From positions 785,794,772-785,858,771 of the forward strand of contig NC_053389.1 of assembly GCF_905171765.1 (NCBI RefSeq): a stretch of DNA of 64,000 nt, written 5' to 3'. The DNA is from Bufo bufo. Lineage: Eukaryota > Chordata > Amphibia > Anura > Bufonidae. A model generated the notes under the pieces. The model was not told where the DNA came from. It was given only the letters and a program-made list of their open reading frames with translations, and ran no database searches. How positions within the stretch are numbered: the stretch's first letter is position 1; every line of letters begins with the position of its first letter. A program made the translations under genes and the position numbers. This document shows positions 48,189-60,509 of the stretch, piece after piece.

Positions 48189-50160
48189 ACTACATCCACA
48201 GCCGCCCCTCTGTCCAGGCTACTACTTACCTCACTACATCCACAGCCGCCCTCTGTCCAGGCTACTACTTACCTCACTACATCCACAGCCGCCCCTCTGT
48301 CCAGGCTACTACTTACCTCACTACATCCACAGCCGCCCCTCTGTCCAGGCTTACCTCACTACATCCACAGCCGCCCCTCTGTCCAGGCTACTACTTACCT
48401 CACTACATCCACAGCCGCCCTCTGTCCAGGCTACTACTTACCTCACTACATCCACAGCCGCCCCTCTGTCCAGGCTACTACTTACCTCACTACATCCACA
48501 GCCGCCCCTCTGTCCAGGCTACTACTTACCTCACTACATCCACAGCCGCCCCTCTGTCCAGGCTACTACTGACCTCACTACATCCACAGCCGCCCCTCTG
48601 TCCAGGCTACTACTTACCTCACTACATCCACAGCCGCCCCTCTGTCCAGGCTACTACTTACCTCACTACATCCACAGCCGCCCCTCTGTCCAGGCTACTA
48701 TTTACCTCACTACATCCACAGCCGCCCCTCTGTCCAGGCTACTACTTACCTCACTACATCCACAGCCGCCCCTCTGTCCAGGCTACTACTTACCTCACTA
48801 CATCCACAGCCGCCCCTCTGTCCAGGCTACTACTTACCTCACTACATCCACAGCCGCCCCTCCGTCCAGGCTACAACTTACCTCACTACATCCACAGCCG
48901 CCCCTCTGTCCAGGCTACTACTCACCTCACTACATCCACAGCCGCCCCTCTGTCCAGGCTACTACTTACCTCACTACATCCACAGCCGCCCCTCTGTCCA
49001 GGCTACTACTGACCTCACTACATCCACAGCCGCCCCTCTGTCCAGGCTACTACTGACCTCACTACATCCACAGCCGCCCCTCTGTCCAGGCTACTACTTA
49101 CCTCACTACATTCATAGCCGCCCCTCTGTCCAGGCTACTACTTACCTCACTACATCCACAGCCGCCCCTCTGTCCAGGCTACTACTTACCTCACTACATC
49201 CACAGCCGCCCCTCTGTCCAGGCTACTACTTACCTCACTACATCCACAGCCGCCCCTCCGTCCAGGCTACAACTCACCTCACTACATCCACAGCCGCCCC
49301 TCTGTCCAGGCTACTACTTACCTCACTACATCCACAGCCGCCCCTCTGTCCAGGCTACTACTTACCTCACTACATCCACAGCCGCCCCTCTGTCCAGGCT
49401 ACTACTTACCTCACTACATCCACAGCCGCCCCTCCGTTTAGGCTACTACTTACCTCACTACATCCACAGCCGCCCCTCTGTCCAGGCTACTACTCACCTC
49501 ACTACATCCACAGCCGCCCCTCTGTCCAGGCTACTACTTACCTCACTACATCCACAGCTGCCCCTCTGTCCAGGCTACTACTGACCTCACTACATCCACA
49601 GCCGCCCCTCTGTCCAGGATACTACTCACCTCACTACATCCACAGCCGCCCCTCTGTCCAGGCTATTACTTACCTCACTACATCCACAGCCGCCCCTCTG
49701 TCCAGGCTACTACTTACCTCACTACATCCACAGCCGCCCCTCTGTCCAGGCTACTACTTACCTCACTACATCCACAGCCGCCCCTCTGTCCAGGCTACTA
49801 CTCACTTCACTACATCCACAGCCGCCCCTCTGTCCAGGCTACTACTTACCTCACTACATCCACAGCCGCCCCTCTGTCAAGGCTACTACTTACCTCACTA
49901 CATCCACAGCCGCCCCTCTGTCCAGGCTACTACTTACCTCACTACATCCACAGCCGCCCCTCTGTCCAGGCTACTACTTACCTCACTACATCCACAGCCG
50001 CCCCTCTGTCAAGGCTACTACTTACCTCACTACATCCACAGCCGCCCCTCTGTCCAGGCTACTACTTACCTCACTACATCCACAGCCGCCCCTCTGTCCA
50101 GGCTACTACTTACCTCACTACATCCACAGCCGCCCCTCTGTCCAGGCTACTACTCACCTC
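48189..50160 (-). repeat. 44-bp minisatellite derived from LINE coding sequence, about 45 copies
   Basis: Period 44 bp; the + strand unit is ctacatccacagccgcccct, then ctgtccaggctactacttac and ctca. Read on the minus strand, one unit encodes EVSSSLDRGAAVDVV, which continues into FLDFAKAFD on one side and is preceded by QTNLISFYE on the other. That is the uninterrupted order expected of the CR1-type reverse transcriptase just before motif A. The array therefore grew from a single segment of the LINE. Units are nearly identical, with sparse variants such as ctcacc, ctgacc and ccgtcc. Open frames of 294-320 codons on the + strand are by-products of a stop-free monomer. Confidence 0.92.
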
Positions 50161-50179
50161 CTCATAAAAACTAATCAGG

Positions 50180-50700
50180 TTAGTCTGACAACTTCTGTCC
50201 TTGGTTATCACTTATAATATTACTTACAGTCACATACTCCTGTATATAGTCCCTTAAGAGTCCTTCAAACATTTTTCCGACAACAGAAGTTAAACTAACT
50301 GGTCTATAATTACCTGTGGAGGACCTAGATCCTTTTTTGAATATGGGCACCATGTTTGCCTTGCGCCAATCACTTGGCACTGTACCAGTCCCTAGAGAAA
50401 ATTATAAACAGGGCACAGCAATGACTGAACTGAGCTCTTTAAGCACTCTTGATTGTAATCCATCTGGACCCGGAGCCTTGTTCACATTTACGTTATTTAA
50501 CTTCTCTTGGACCATATCGACAGTTAGCCAAGTGAGTATATTACTGGATGTACTAACAACCCCAGCGCCACAGATATCAGCGCCTTTCTCTTCTTTTGTA
50601 TATACAGAGCTAAAAAAAACATTTAGTAACTCTGCCTTTTCCTTAAGTGTTGGACAAGGACAGAGAAGGGCTCTAGCTTTGTTTCTGTTGCCCCCCCGTT
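50180..50700 (-). pseudogene. CR1-like LINE reverse transcriptase, N-terminal part
   Basis: On the minus strand: a KAPGPDG-type motif, then LKELS, a stop, and a phase with PSDWRKANMVPIFKKGSR, NYRPVSLTSVVGKMFEGLLR and SNIISDNQG. This corresponds to the fingers region of LINE reverse transcriptases. It joins the 47004-48188 half across the 44-bp array. No endonuclease domain is visible upstream, so the copy is 5'-truncated near 50700. Confidence 0.85.
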
Positions 50701-50889
50701 AATAGTGAGGGGAAATCTTGGGTTTCATGCACAGCTCCATACAACTACTCTATAATACATCTATAGACTTGTATGAGGGCCTGCTGTACCTCTTCATCCA
50801 GTACCATAATCATTCAGGCATGTCCCATCAAGCACCTTATGATCATTGTTTTAATTTTCTATGTTACAATCTACTGTATATTTAAAAAT

Positions 50890-51255
50890 ATATATATGGC
50901 AAATTGTGCAGTTTTCACACTGGCCACTAGGCCTAATAATATGTTCTGTACAGGTAACGTTTCAGCAGTCCTCTCATTATCTTCACAGACGGGATTAAAA
51001 TGACAGATATCACCTATACATAGATAAAACAGGATCCACCATTCACAATAGGTGATATCACAGCTTTTCTACTCCCTCCCGACCTCTGCACAGGTCACTG
51101 AGCATGCCCAGAAAACTCTTCCATAGAAATCAATGGGGTCTCCTCCTGACCACTGTGTCTATGGCCCACGGGGCTGCCGAAAAGAACAGGAAGCCTTGAT
51201 GTATTTTAGGCCTAGTGGCCGATGCGAGAACTGCACAATTTATTTTTTTGCTAAC
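50890..51255. mobile_element. Inverted-repeat element
   Basis: The left arm caaattgtgcagttttcaca, then ctggccactaggcctaa, faces the right arm ttaggcctagtggccgatgc, then gagaactgcacaattt. The arms are about 45 bp with about 250 bp between them. No protein. Target duplication not determined. Confidence 0.65.
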
Positions 51256-52317
51256 TATAAATAGGGGTATGGATTATTTTTTTTTTTATTACCAAAATTT
51301 GTTTAACTTGATTTAATCAAAAGGTCATATTCCGACGACACATTCCCTTTAAGGAACAGCCTATGAAAATGTACAAAAACCGGAGGCCCATAGCAACCAG
51401 ATTCCAGATCTAATTTCGCGCTTGTGAACATGAAAGACGCAATATGGCTGCCGTTCACAGGCTAGAGATTTCAGTGTCTCGAAATCACTTCCATCCGTCT
51501 GAATGGGGGGGGGGGGGGGAGCAGAAACCCATGTGCTTCCCGTCAAAAACTAACCTCATTCCTCAGTCACAGAACTGTCTGCAACACAATCTGGCGAGCG
51601 TGAACTGTAGGCATGTATGACGTATCAATATCAATATGCCCTGAATAGCAGATTGGTGGTCTTCTGACCCTTAGGATCCCACCACTAACCCTTCAGATTA
51701 GCACATGAGAAGTACAGTGTGAACACGCCACTAAAGTAACATTACATAAGCACAGAACGAGCAGGACTAATAGCATAGCGCTTCCACAGCCCCATACCTG
51801 CTGGACCAGGTCCTCTCCTCTGAATCTACCATGAGATTTTTTAGGATTTACATATTTTTGGAGCCAGAATAATTTGGATTTAATAGGGGTCTGCGATGTG
51901 CTGGCATGGAAGAGGTTACAGCGCACGGGTGTGACTTGTCCAAACAGGCTCTGGGCCTAATAAACAGCCGTAATTACCAATGAAAGACCCTTCTTTGTCT
52001 AGACGTTTCGGAAACTCCCTTGTGTCAGAATGACTTCCAAGCTGTGGGCTTCAGAGGGCCCCTAGGGACCAGCGCTTTCTAATATAATGTGGCCCCTCTG
52101 CTCTGTCATCATGTGCCGGGGAGGGGCTCCCTCCTGACTACATAGGGAGGGACTCGTCCCGACCTCAGCTGTCTGAGCAGCCACCCATGGGCAGCTCCCG
52201 GACATGGGAATATAACGGCGCCCCCTGTGCTTCTGTGCCTGGTAGTGCTGGTTACAGAGAGGGACAGACATTTATAGAGTCTATAGGTCCCAGAGAGCGT
52301 GACATCATCTTATAGTG
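51256..52317. other. No gene seen
   Basis: Non-coding, with a poly-G run near 51506-51519. No recognisable exon or RNA gene. Confidence 0.45.
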
Positions 52318-55300
52318 GGCCAGGCTGACCCCATGTCACATAGCTCCTCCCTCCTGTCTGTGTCACCCTGTGGTGGGAGGAGCAGACTCCATGTCACATA
52401 GCTCCTCCCTCCTGTCTGTGTCACCCTGTGGTGGGAGGAGCAGACTCCATGTCACATAGCTCCTCCCTCCTGTCTGTGTCACCCTGTGGTGGGAGGAGCA
52501 GACTCCATGTCACATAGCTCCTCCCTCCTGTCTGTGTCACCCTGTGGTGGGAGGAGCAGACTCCATGTCACATAGCTCCTCCCTCATGTCTGTGTCACCC
52601 TGTGGTGGGAGGAGCAGACTCCATGTCACATAGCTCCTCCCTCCTGTCTGTGTCACCCTGTGGTGGGAGGAGCAGACTCCATGTCACATAGCTCCTCCCT
52701 CCTGTCTGTGTCACCCTGTGGTGGGAGGAGCAGACTCCATGTCACATAGCTCCTCCCTCCTGCCTGTGTCACCCTGTGGTGGGAGGAGCAGACTCCATGT
52801 CACATAGCTCCTCCCTCCTGTCTGTGTCACCCTGTGGTGGGAGGAGCAGACTCCATGTCACATAGCTCCTCCTTCCTGTCTGTGTCACCCTGTGGTAGGA
52901 GGGGCAGACTCCATGCCACATTACTCCTCCCTCCTGTCTGTGTCACCCTGTGGTGGGAGGAGCAGACACCATGTCACATAGCTCCTCCCTCCTGTCTGTG
53001 TCACCCTGTGGTGGGAGGAGCAGACTCCATGTCACATAGCTCCTCCCTCCTGTCTGTGTCACCCTGTGGTGGGAGGAGCAGACTCCATGTCACATAGCTC
53101 CTCCTTCCTGTCTGTGTCACCCTGTGGTAGGAGGGGCAGACTCCATGCCACATAACTCCTCCCTCCTGTCTGTGTCAACCTGTGGTAGAAGGGGCAGACT
53201 CCATGCCACATAGCTCCTCCCTCCTGTCTGTGTCACCCTGTGGTGGGAGGAGCAGACTCCATGTCACATAGCTCCTCCTTCCTGTCTGTGTCACCCTGTG
53301 GTAGGAGGGGCAGACTCCATGCCACATTACTCCTCCCTCCTGTCTGTGTCACCCTGTGGTGGGAGGAGCAGACACCATGTCACATAGCTCCTCCCTCCTG
53401 TCTGTGTCACCCTGTGGTGGGAGGAGCAGACTCCATGTCACATAGCTCCTCCCTCCTGTCTGTGTCACCCTGTGGTGGGAGGAGCAGACTCCATGTCACA
53501 TAGCTCCTCCTTCCTGTCTGTGTCACCCTGTGGTAGGAGGGGCAGACTCCATGCCACATAACTCCTCCCTCCTGTCTGTGTCAACCTGTGGTGGGAGGAG
53601 CAGACTCCATGTCACATAGCTCCTCCCTCCTGTCTGTGTCACCCTGTGGTGGGAGGAGCAGACTCCATGTCACATAGCTCCTCCCTCCTGCCTGTGTCAC
53701 CCTGTGGTGGGAGGAGCAGACTCCATGTCACATAGCTCCTCCCTCCTGTCTGTGTCACCCTGTGGTGGGAGGAGCAGACTCCATGTCACATAGCTCCTCC
53801 CTCCTGTCTGTGTCACCCTGTGGTAGAAGGGGCAGACTCCATGCCACATAGCTCCTCCCTCCTGTCTGTGTCACCCTGTGGTGGGAGGAGCAGACTCCAT
53901 GTCACATAGCTCCTCCTTCCTGTCTGTGTCACCCTGTGGTGGGAGGAGCAGACTCCATGTCACATAGCTCCTCCTTCCTGTCTGTGTCACCCTGTGGTAG
54001 GAGGGGCAGACTCCATGCCACATTACTCCTCCCTCCTGTCTGTGTCACCCTGTGGTGGGAGGAGCAGACACCATGTCACATAGCTCCTCCCTTCTGTCTG
54101 TGTCACCCTGTGGTGGGAGGAGCAGACTCCATGTCACATAGCTCCTCCCTCCTGTCTGTGTCACCCTGTGGTGGGAGGAGCAGACTCCATGTCACATAGC
54201 TCCTCCTTCCTGTCTGTGTCACCCTGTGGTAGAAGGGGCAGACTCCATGCCACATAACTCCTCCCTCCTGTCTGTGTCAACCTGTGGTGGGAGGAGCAGA
54301 CTCCATGTCACATAGCTCCTCCCTCCTGTCTGTGTCACCCTGTAGTAGAAGGGGCAGACTCCATGCCACATAGCTCCTCCCTCCTGTCTGTGTCACCCTG
54401 TGGTGGGAGGAGCAGACTCCATGTCACATAGCTCCTCCCTCCTGTCTGTGTCACCCTGTGGTGGGAGGAGCAGACTCCATGTCACATAGCTCCTCCCTCC
54501 TGTCTATGTCACCCTGTGGTGGGAGGAGCAGACTCCATGTCACATAGCTCCTCCTTCCTGTCTGTGTCACCCTGTGGTAGGAGGGACAGACTCCATGCCA
54601 CATAACTCCTCCCTCCTGTCTGTGTCACCCTGTGGTGGGAGGAGCAGACTCCATGTCACATAGCTCCTCCTTCCTGTCTGTGTCACCCTGTGGTAGGAGG
54701 GACAGACTCCATGCCACATAACTCCTCCCTCCTGTCTGTGTCACCCTGTGGTGGGAGGAGCAGACTCCATGTCACATAGCTCCTCTCTCCTGTATGTGTC
54801 ACCCTGTAGTGGGAGGAGCATACTCCATGTCACATAGCTCCTCCCTCCTGTCTGTGTCACCCTGTTGTGGGAGGAGCAGACTCCATGTCACATAGCTCCT
54901 CCTTCCTGTCTGTGTCACCCTGTGGTAGAAGGGGCAGACTCCATGCCACATAACTCCTCCCTCCTGTCTGTGTCACCCTGTGGTGGGAGGAGCAGATTCC
55001 ATGTCACATAGCTCCTCCCTCCTGTCTGTGTCACCCTGTGGTGGGAGGAGCAGACTCCATGTCACATAGCCCCTCCCTCCTGTCTGTGTCACCCTGTGGT
55101 GAGAGGAGCAGACTCCATGTCACATAGCTCCTCCCTCCTGTCTGTGTCACCCTGTGGTGGGAGGAGCAGACTCCATGTCACATAGCTCCTCCTTCCTGTC
55201 TGTGTCACCCTGTGGTAGGAGGGACAGACTCCATGCCACATAACTCCTCCCTCCTGTCTGTGTCACCCTGTGGTGGGAGGAGCAGACTCCATGTCACATA

Positions 55301-57395
55301 GCTCCTCCCTCCTGTCTGTGTCACCCTGTGGTGGGAGGAGCAGACTCCATGTCACATAGCTCCTCCCTCCTGTCTGTGTCACCCTGTGGTGGGAGGAGCA
55401 GACTCCATGTCACATAGCTCCTCCTTCCTGTCTGTGTCACCCTGTGGTAGGAGGGGCAGACTCCATGCCACATAACTCCTCCCTCCTGTCTGTGTCACCC
55501 TGTGGTGGGAGGAGCAGACTCCATGTCACATAGCTCCTCCCTCCTGTCTGTGTCACCCTGTGGTAGAAGGGGCAGACTCCATGCCACATAGCTCCTCCCT
55601 CCTGTCTGTGTCACCCTGTGGTGGGAGGGACAGACTCCATGCCACATAACTCCTCCCTCCTGTCTGTGTCACCCTGTGGTGGGAGGAGCAGACTCCATGT
55701 CACATAGCTCCTCTCTCCTGTATGTGTCACCCTGTAGTGGGAGGAGCAGACTCCATGTCACATAGCTCCTCCCTCCTGTCTGTGTCACCCTGTTGTGGGA
55801 GGAGCAGACTCCATGTCACATAGCTCCTCCTTCCTGTCTGTGTCACCCTGTGGTAGAAGGGGCAGACTCCATGCCACATAACTCCTCCCTCCTGTCTGTG
55901 TCACCCTGTGGTGGGAGGAGCAGATTCCATGTCACATAGCTCCTCCCTCCTGTCTGTGTCACCCTGTGGTGGGAGGAGCAGACTCCATGACACATAGCCC
56001 CTCCCTCCTGTCTGTGTCACCCTGTGGTGAGAGGAGCAGACTCCATGTCACATAGCTCCTCCCTCCTGTCTATGTCACCCTGTGGTAGGAGGGACAGACT
56101 CCATGCCACATAACTCCTCCCTCCTGTCTGTGTCACCCTGTGGTGGGAGGAGCAGACTCCATGTCACATAGCTCCTCTCTCCTGTATGTGTCACCCTGTA
56201 GTGGGAGGAGCAGACTCCATGTCACATAGCTCCTCCCTCCTGTCTGTGTCACCCTGTGGTGGGAGGAGCAGACTCCATGTCACATAGCTCCTCCTTCCTG
56301 TCTGTGTCACCCTGTGGTAGAAGGGGCAGACTCCATGCCACATAACTCCTCCCTCCTGTCTGTGTCACCCTGTGGTGGGAGGAGCAGATTCCATGTCACA
56401 TAGCTCCTCCCTCCTGTCTGTGTCACCCTGTGGTGGGAGGAGCAGACTCCATGTCACATAGCCCCTCCCTCCTGTCTGTGTCACCCTGTGGTGAGAGGAG
56501 CAGACTCCATGTCACATAGCTCCTCCCTCCTGTCTGTGTCACCCTGTGGTGGGAGGAGCAGACTCCATGTCACATAGCTCCTCCTTCCTGTCTGTGTCAC
56601 CCTGTGGTAGGAGGGACAGACTCCATGCCACATAACTCCTCCCTCCTGTCTGTGTCACCCTGTGGTGGGAGGAGCAGACTCCATGTCACATAGCTCCTCC
56701 CTCCTGTATGTGTCACCCTGTGGTGGGAGGAGCAGACTCCATGTCACATAGCTCCTCCCTCCTGTCTGTGTCACCCTGTTGTGGGAGGAGCAGACTCCAT
56801 GTCACATAGCTCCTCCCTCCTGTCTGTGTCACCCTGTGGTAGAAGGGGCAGACTCCATGCCACATAACTCCTCCCTCCTGTCTGTGTCACCCTGTGGTGG
56901 GAGGAGCAGATTCCATGTCACATAGCTACTCCCTCCTGTCTGTGTCACCCTGTGGTGGAAGGGGCTGACCCTATGTTGCATAGCTCCTCCCTCCTTTTTA
57001 TGTCACACTATGACGGGAGCAGCAGACTTGATGTCACATAACACCCGCATAATTATGTCACCCTGTGGTGGGAGGAGTAAACCACATGTTGGAATGCCCT
57101 CTTCCTGTCGGTGTCACCCTGTGGTGGGAGAAGCAGACTTTGTGTCACATAGCTCCTCCATCTTATCTATGTCACCCTGTTGTGGGAGGGGCGGATGCCA
57201 TGTCACATAACTGCACCGTCTTGTTTTGTATTACCCTGTGGTGGGAGGAGCAAAGCCTATGTAAGATTGCCCTCCTCCTGTATGTCACCCTGTGGTGGGA
57301 GGTGCAGACTCCATGTCACAGTGCCCCTCTTATCTATGTCACCCTGTGGTGGGAGGTGCCCTACCCCCTCCTGATATGTCACCCTCTGGGAGAAG
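52318..57395 (+). repeat. 58-bp satellite array, about 80 regular plus several degenerate copies
   Basis: Monomer: ccatgtcacatagctcctcc, then ctcctgtctgtgtcaccctg, then tggtgggaggagcagact. It is very regular to about 56950, then increasingly diverged to 57395, which marks an old edge. The first nine copies are nearly identical. Internal duplications: a block with ccatgccacattactcctcc occurs at about 52834, 53240 and 53936 (offsets 406 and 696 bp, i.e. 7 and 12 monomers). A variant with tcctctctcctgtatgtg recurs at 54781, 55709 and 56173 (16 and 8 monomers apart). The repeated 87-codon frames are artefacts. Confidence 0.97.
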
Positions 57396-58661
57396 GATGA
57401 ATTATTAAATGCCACGGACATGCGGTCTAATGTCTGAGAGTCCCAGCATAATCCCATTGTACATCTGGAGAACATACACGTCAGAGCCCAGAGATCTGGG
57501 GCCTCGGTATCATGTAAACTTGGCTCCTTTTCCAGAAATTACAGCAGCTTTTTTTTTCTTGCGAGTAAATCCTGTCTTGAAGTATGTGCCATGAATGTGC
57601 CGGTTTATATCTCGCTGCTCGCCAGATCCGTACTCCGCTGCCAAACTATGAATATGCTCAACAGCCTGTATGTAGGTGGTAACTGGAAAATGGGTGAGGA
57701 GCAGGCTGGACGGGGTTACACCTAAAGGAGAAGCTCTGCAGTCACTTCATAATGTCATCAACTAAAAGAGTGTACAATGAAATTTCTTTTTTAAGATTTC
57801 TGCTTGCTGTCAGTGAATGGAAAGATTTATTTACATTCAATGCCCTTGCCCATTCTTATATTCAGTCTTCAGTAGCTACATACTAGCACTCTATGGATGT
57901 CTATGCATTGTCTTCTTGCCTGGCCCGGTCAATGAAGGAGGGAGAGGAGCTGCCAGAGGAAGAAGACGGAGCAAGGGTGCACAGAGTGCCTGGGACCCTC
58001 CCTCAGTGCACTTAACCGCTCGTTTGCATATGGATTGAAAGTACTTTATCTCCAGAGTGGAGCAATGGATTGCTAATAGCTAGCTATCATTACAATCAGC
58101 TGACCTCGCCCTACAAGGCATTGGATTTTCCGTGAATTTCGTGGGGACAGATGCCCTATAAAGGGTATGACTACTTTTGCAACTCTGCAAATTGTATACA
58201 GGTCCTGTGCAGACCCATGTGTCTCCGTGATTGCAGAGACTACAAACAAGCCCTGTATGTTAACTTGATCATGTAGTCGTGTGTTAAAGTGGTTTCCACG
58301 GACTTAGATATTGGTGGCCTAGTATGCGATAAAACTGTCTGCCTGCAGCCACCGCTAGGGGGAGCTCCATGCATAGGAATACATATAGCAAACATTAAAC
58401 TCAATGGAAGCTGCAAAATCTCTATGTACTGAGCTCTCCCCTGTGAAATAATGTTGAGAGGCGGGAGAAGGAAGCAGTTCAGTGTGGGGTCCCTCCTTAC
58501 CATAGGCACCATGGAGGCAGTAACATGTAAGGCTACGTATACATGACAGTACAACAAAGCAGCCATTAAAAAAACGGACATACTGACAGTTTTTCATGGT
58601 CATTCTGCATCCATGTGTGCTTCCATTTTCCCTTTTACCTCCGTTTTTCATGGCCATAGTA
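57396..58661. other. No gene; dispersed repeat fragments
   Basis: The stretch at 58340-58470 (cagccaccgctagggggagc, catgcataggaatac) matches the reverse of about 33723-33800. The stretch at about 57980-58160 (cgctcgtttgcatatggatt) reads like a dispersed anuran repeat. No coding frame is supported. Confidence 0.45.
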
Positions 58662-60236
58662 CACTGCTCAAAAAAATAAAGGGAACACAAAAATAACACA
58701 TCCTAGATCTGAATTAATTAAATATTCTTCTGAAATATTTTGTTCTTTACATAGTTGAATGTGCTGACAACAAAATCACACAAAAAAAAAAAATGGAAAT
58801 CAAATTTTTTAACCCATGGAGGTCTGGATTTGGAGTCACCCTCAAAATTAAAGTGGAAAAACACACTACAGGCTGATCCAACTTTGATGTAATGTCCTTA
58901 AAACAAGTCAAAATGAGGCTCAGTAGTGTGTGTGGCCTCCACGTGCCTGTATGACCTCCCTACAACGCCTGTGCATGCTCCTGATGAGGTGGCGGACGGT
59001 CTCCTGAGGGATCTCCTCCCAGACCTGAACTAAAGCATCTGCCAACTCCTGGACAGTCTGTGGTGCAACGTGACGTTGGTGGATAGAGCGAGACATGATG
59101 TCCCAGATGTGCTCAATTGGATTCAGGTCTGGGGAACGGGCGGGCCAGTCCGTAGCATCAATGCCTTCATCTTGCAGGAACTGCTGACACACTCCAGCCA
59201 CATGAGGTCTAGCAATATCTTGCATTAGGAGGAACCCAGGGCCAACCGCACCAGCATATGGTCTCACAAGGGGTCTGAGGATCTCATCTCGGTACCTAAT
59301 GGCAGTCAGGCTACCTCTGGCGAGCACATGGAGGGCTGTGCGGCCCTCCAAAGAAATGCCACCCCACACCATTACTGACCTAATGCCAAACCGGTCATGC
59401 TAGAGGATGTTGCAGGCAGCAGAACGTTCTCCACGGCGTCTCCAGACTCTGTCACGTCTGTCACATGTGCTCAGTGTGAACCTGCTTTCATCTGTGAAGA
59501 GCACAGGGCGCCAGTGGCGAATTTGCCAATCTTGGTGTTTTCTGGCAAATGCCAAACGTCCTGCACGGTGTTGGGCTGTAAGCACAACCCCCACCTGTGG
59601 ACGTCGGGCCCTCATATCACCCTCATGGAGTCTGTTTCTGACCGTTTGAGCAGACACATGCACATTTGTGGCCTGCTGGAGGTCATTTTGCAGGGCTCTG
59701 GCATTGCTCCTCCTGTTCCTCCTTGCACAAAGGCGGAGGTAGCGGTCCTGCTGCTGGGTTGTTGCCCTCCTACGGCCTCCTCCACGTCTCCTGATGTACT
59801 GGCCTGTCTCCTGGTAGCGCCTCCATGCTCTGGACACTACGCTGACAGACACAGCAAACCTTCTTGCCACAGCTCGCATTGATGTGCCATCCTGGATAAG
59901 CTGCACTACCTGAGCCACTTGTGTGGATTGTAGACTCTGTCTCATGCTACCACTAGAGTGAAAGCACCGGCAGCATTCAAAAGTGACCAAAACATCAGCC
60001 AGGAAGCATAGGAACTGAGAAGTGGTCAGCCACCTGCAGAACCACTCCTTTATTGGGGGTGTCTTGCTAATTGCCTATAATTTCCACCTGTTGTCTATCC
60101 CATTTGCACAACAGCATGTGAAATTGATTGTCACTCAGTGTTGCTTCCTAAGTGGACAGTTTGATTTCACAGAAGTGTGATTGACTTGGAGTTACATTGT
60201 GTTGTTTAAGTGTTCCCTTTATTTTTTTGAGCAGTG
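58662..60236 (-). mobile_element. Tc1-like transposon, copy 3 (least damaged)
   Basis: Full length, 1575 bp, on the minus strand. Both 27-bp terminal inverted repeats are intact (tips cactgctcaaaaaaataaag on each strand). TA flanks at 58660-58661 and 60237-60238. Same family as copies 1 and 2. Confidence 0.95.
58920..59945 (-). pseudogene. Tc1-like transposase with a single premature stop
   Basis: The frame is colinear from ATG at 59945 ([14 protein letters not shown]) to the stop at 58920, 341 codons in one phase. It is interrupted only by TAG at 59402-59400, where copies 1 and 2 have CAG (glutamine, in NILQHDRF). The helix-turn-helix N-terminus, GGGRRRA linker and catalytic LFTDESRF are intact. 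The second catalytic D is kept, but the motif reads QDIARPH instead of QDNARPH, so the conserved N next to it is changed. E is in NPIEHIW. An upstream in-frame extension to 59990 starts at a non-ATG codon and is unlikely to be translated. The + strand frames here are antisense shadows. Confidence 0.94.
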
Positions 60237-60509
60237 TATATATATCCCATAAACCCTAACATAACCTAACACATAAGATAAATAAATGAGACTGTCCAGA
60301 GCATAATATTAGTACAATGTATGATAAAGATACACACCAATGAACTATCACCTACGTGGGTACTAAATGGTGGCCATTTGCGCTTTACACGGGGTGATAT
60401 TCTTATCTCTTCCCATACTAGGAGCACTGTGGGGGTGTATAATGTATACCTACCTATGCCTTTTATGAATTTTTTTATAAATCATTCTAATAAAGTATAT
60501 ATATATATA

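Larger units (their letters stand above)
46991..50700 (-). mobile_element. CR1-like LINE, 5'-truncated and degraded, split by a minisatellite
   Basis: A non-LTR retrotransposon on the minus strand. From its 5' side: APGPDG near 50455-50482, then DWRKANMVPIFKKGSR and NYRPVSLTSVVGK (50180-50377). Next come QTNLISFYEEV at about 50160-50200, the minisatellite 48189-50160, FLDFAKAFD at about 48158-48190 (reverse transcriptase motif A), GPLLYNLFINDI and ADDTKL (about 47905-47998, catalytic ADD), and W-Q-MRFNVDKC. The C-terminal KTRGH...FFTVRTVKLWNRLP region is at 47004-47381. This order and these motifs are typical of CR1-clade LINEs. There are several frameshifts and stops. The 3' end near 46991-47050 contains acataagtccatcaagttca. 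Confidence 0.88.

Noticed and set aside
48050..49056. Overlapping open frames of 320 and 294 codons with proline/serine-rich repeated peptides, as a possible secreted repeat protein
   Set aside because: They lie on the strand opposite to the LINE and consist only of the 44-bp minisatellite, whose monomer lacks stops. No flanking exon or signal is present.
52834..54199. Three identical-looking 87-codon frames as a tandem gene family
   Set aside because: They are higher-order copies inside the 58-bp satellite, with no coding signature apart from the array.
60240..60300. Telomere-like sequence (aaccctaacataaccta)
   Set aside because: Only one or two loose matches to the vertebrate telomere unit, without a tandem run.
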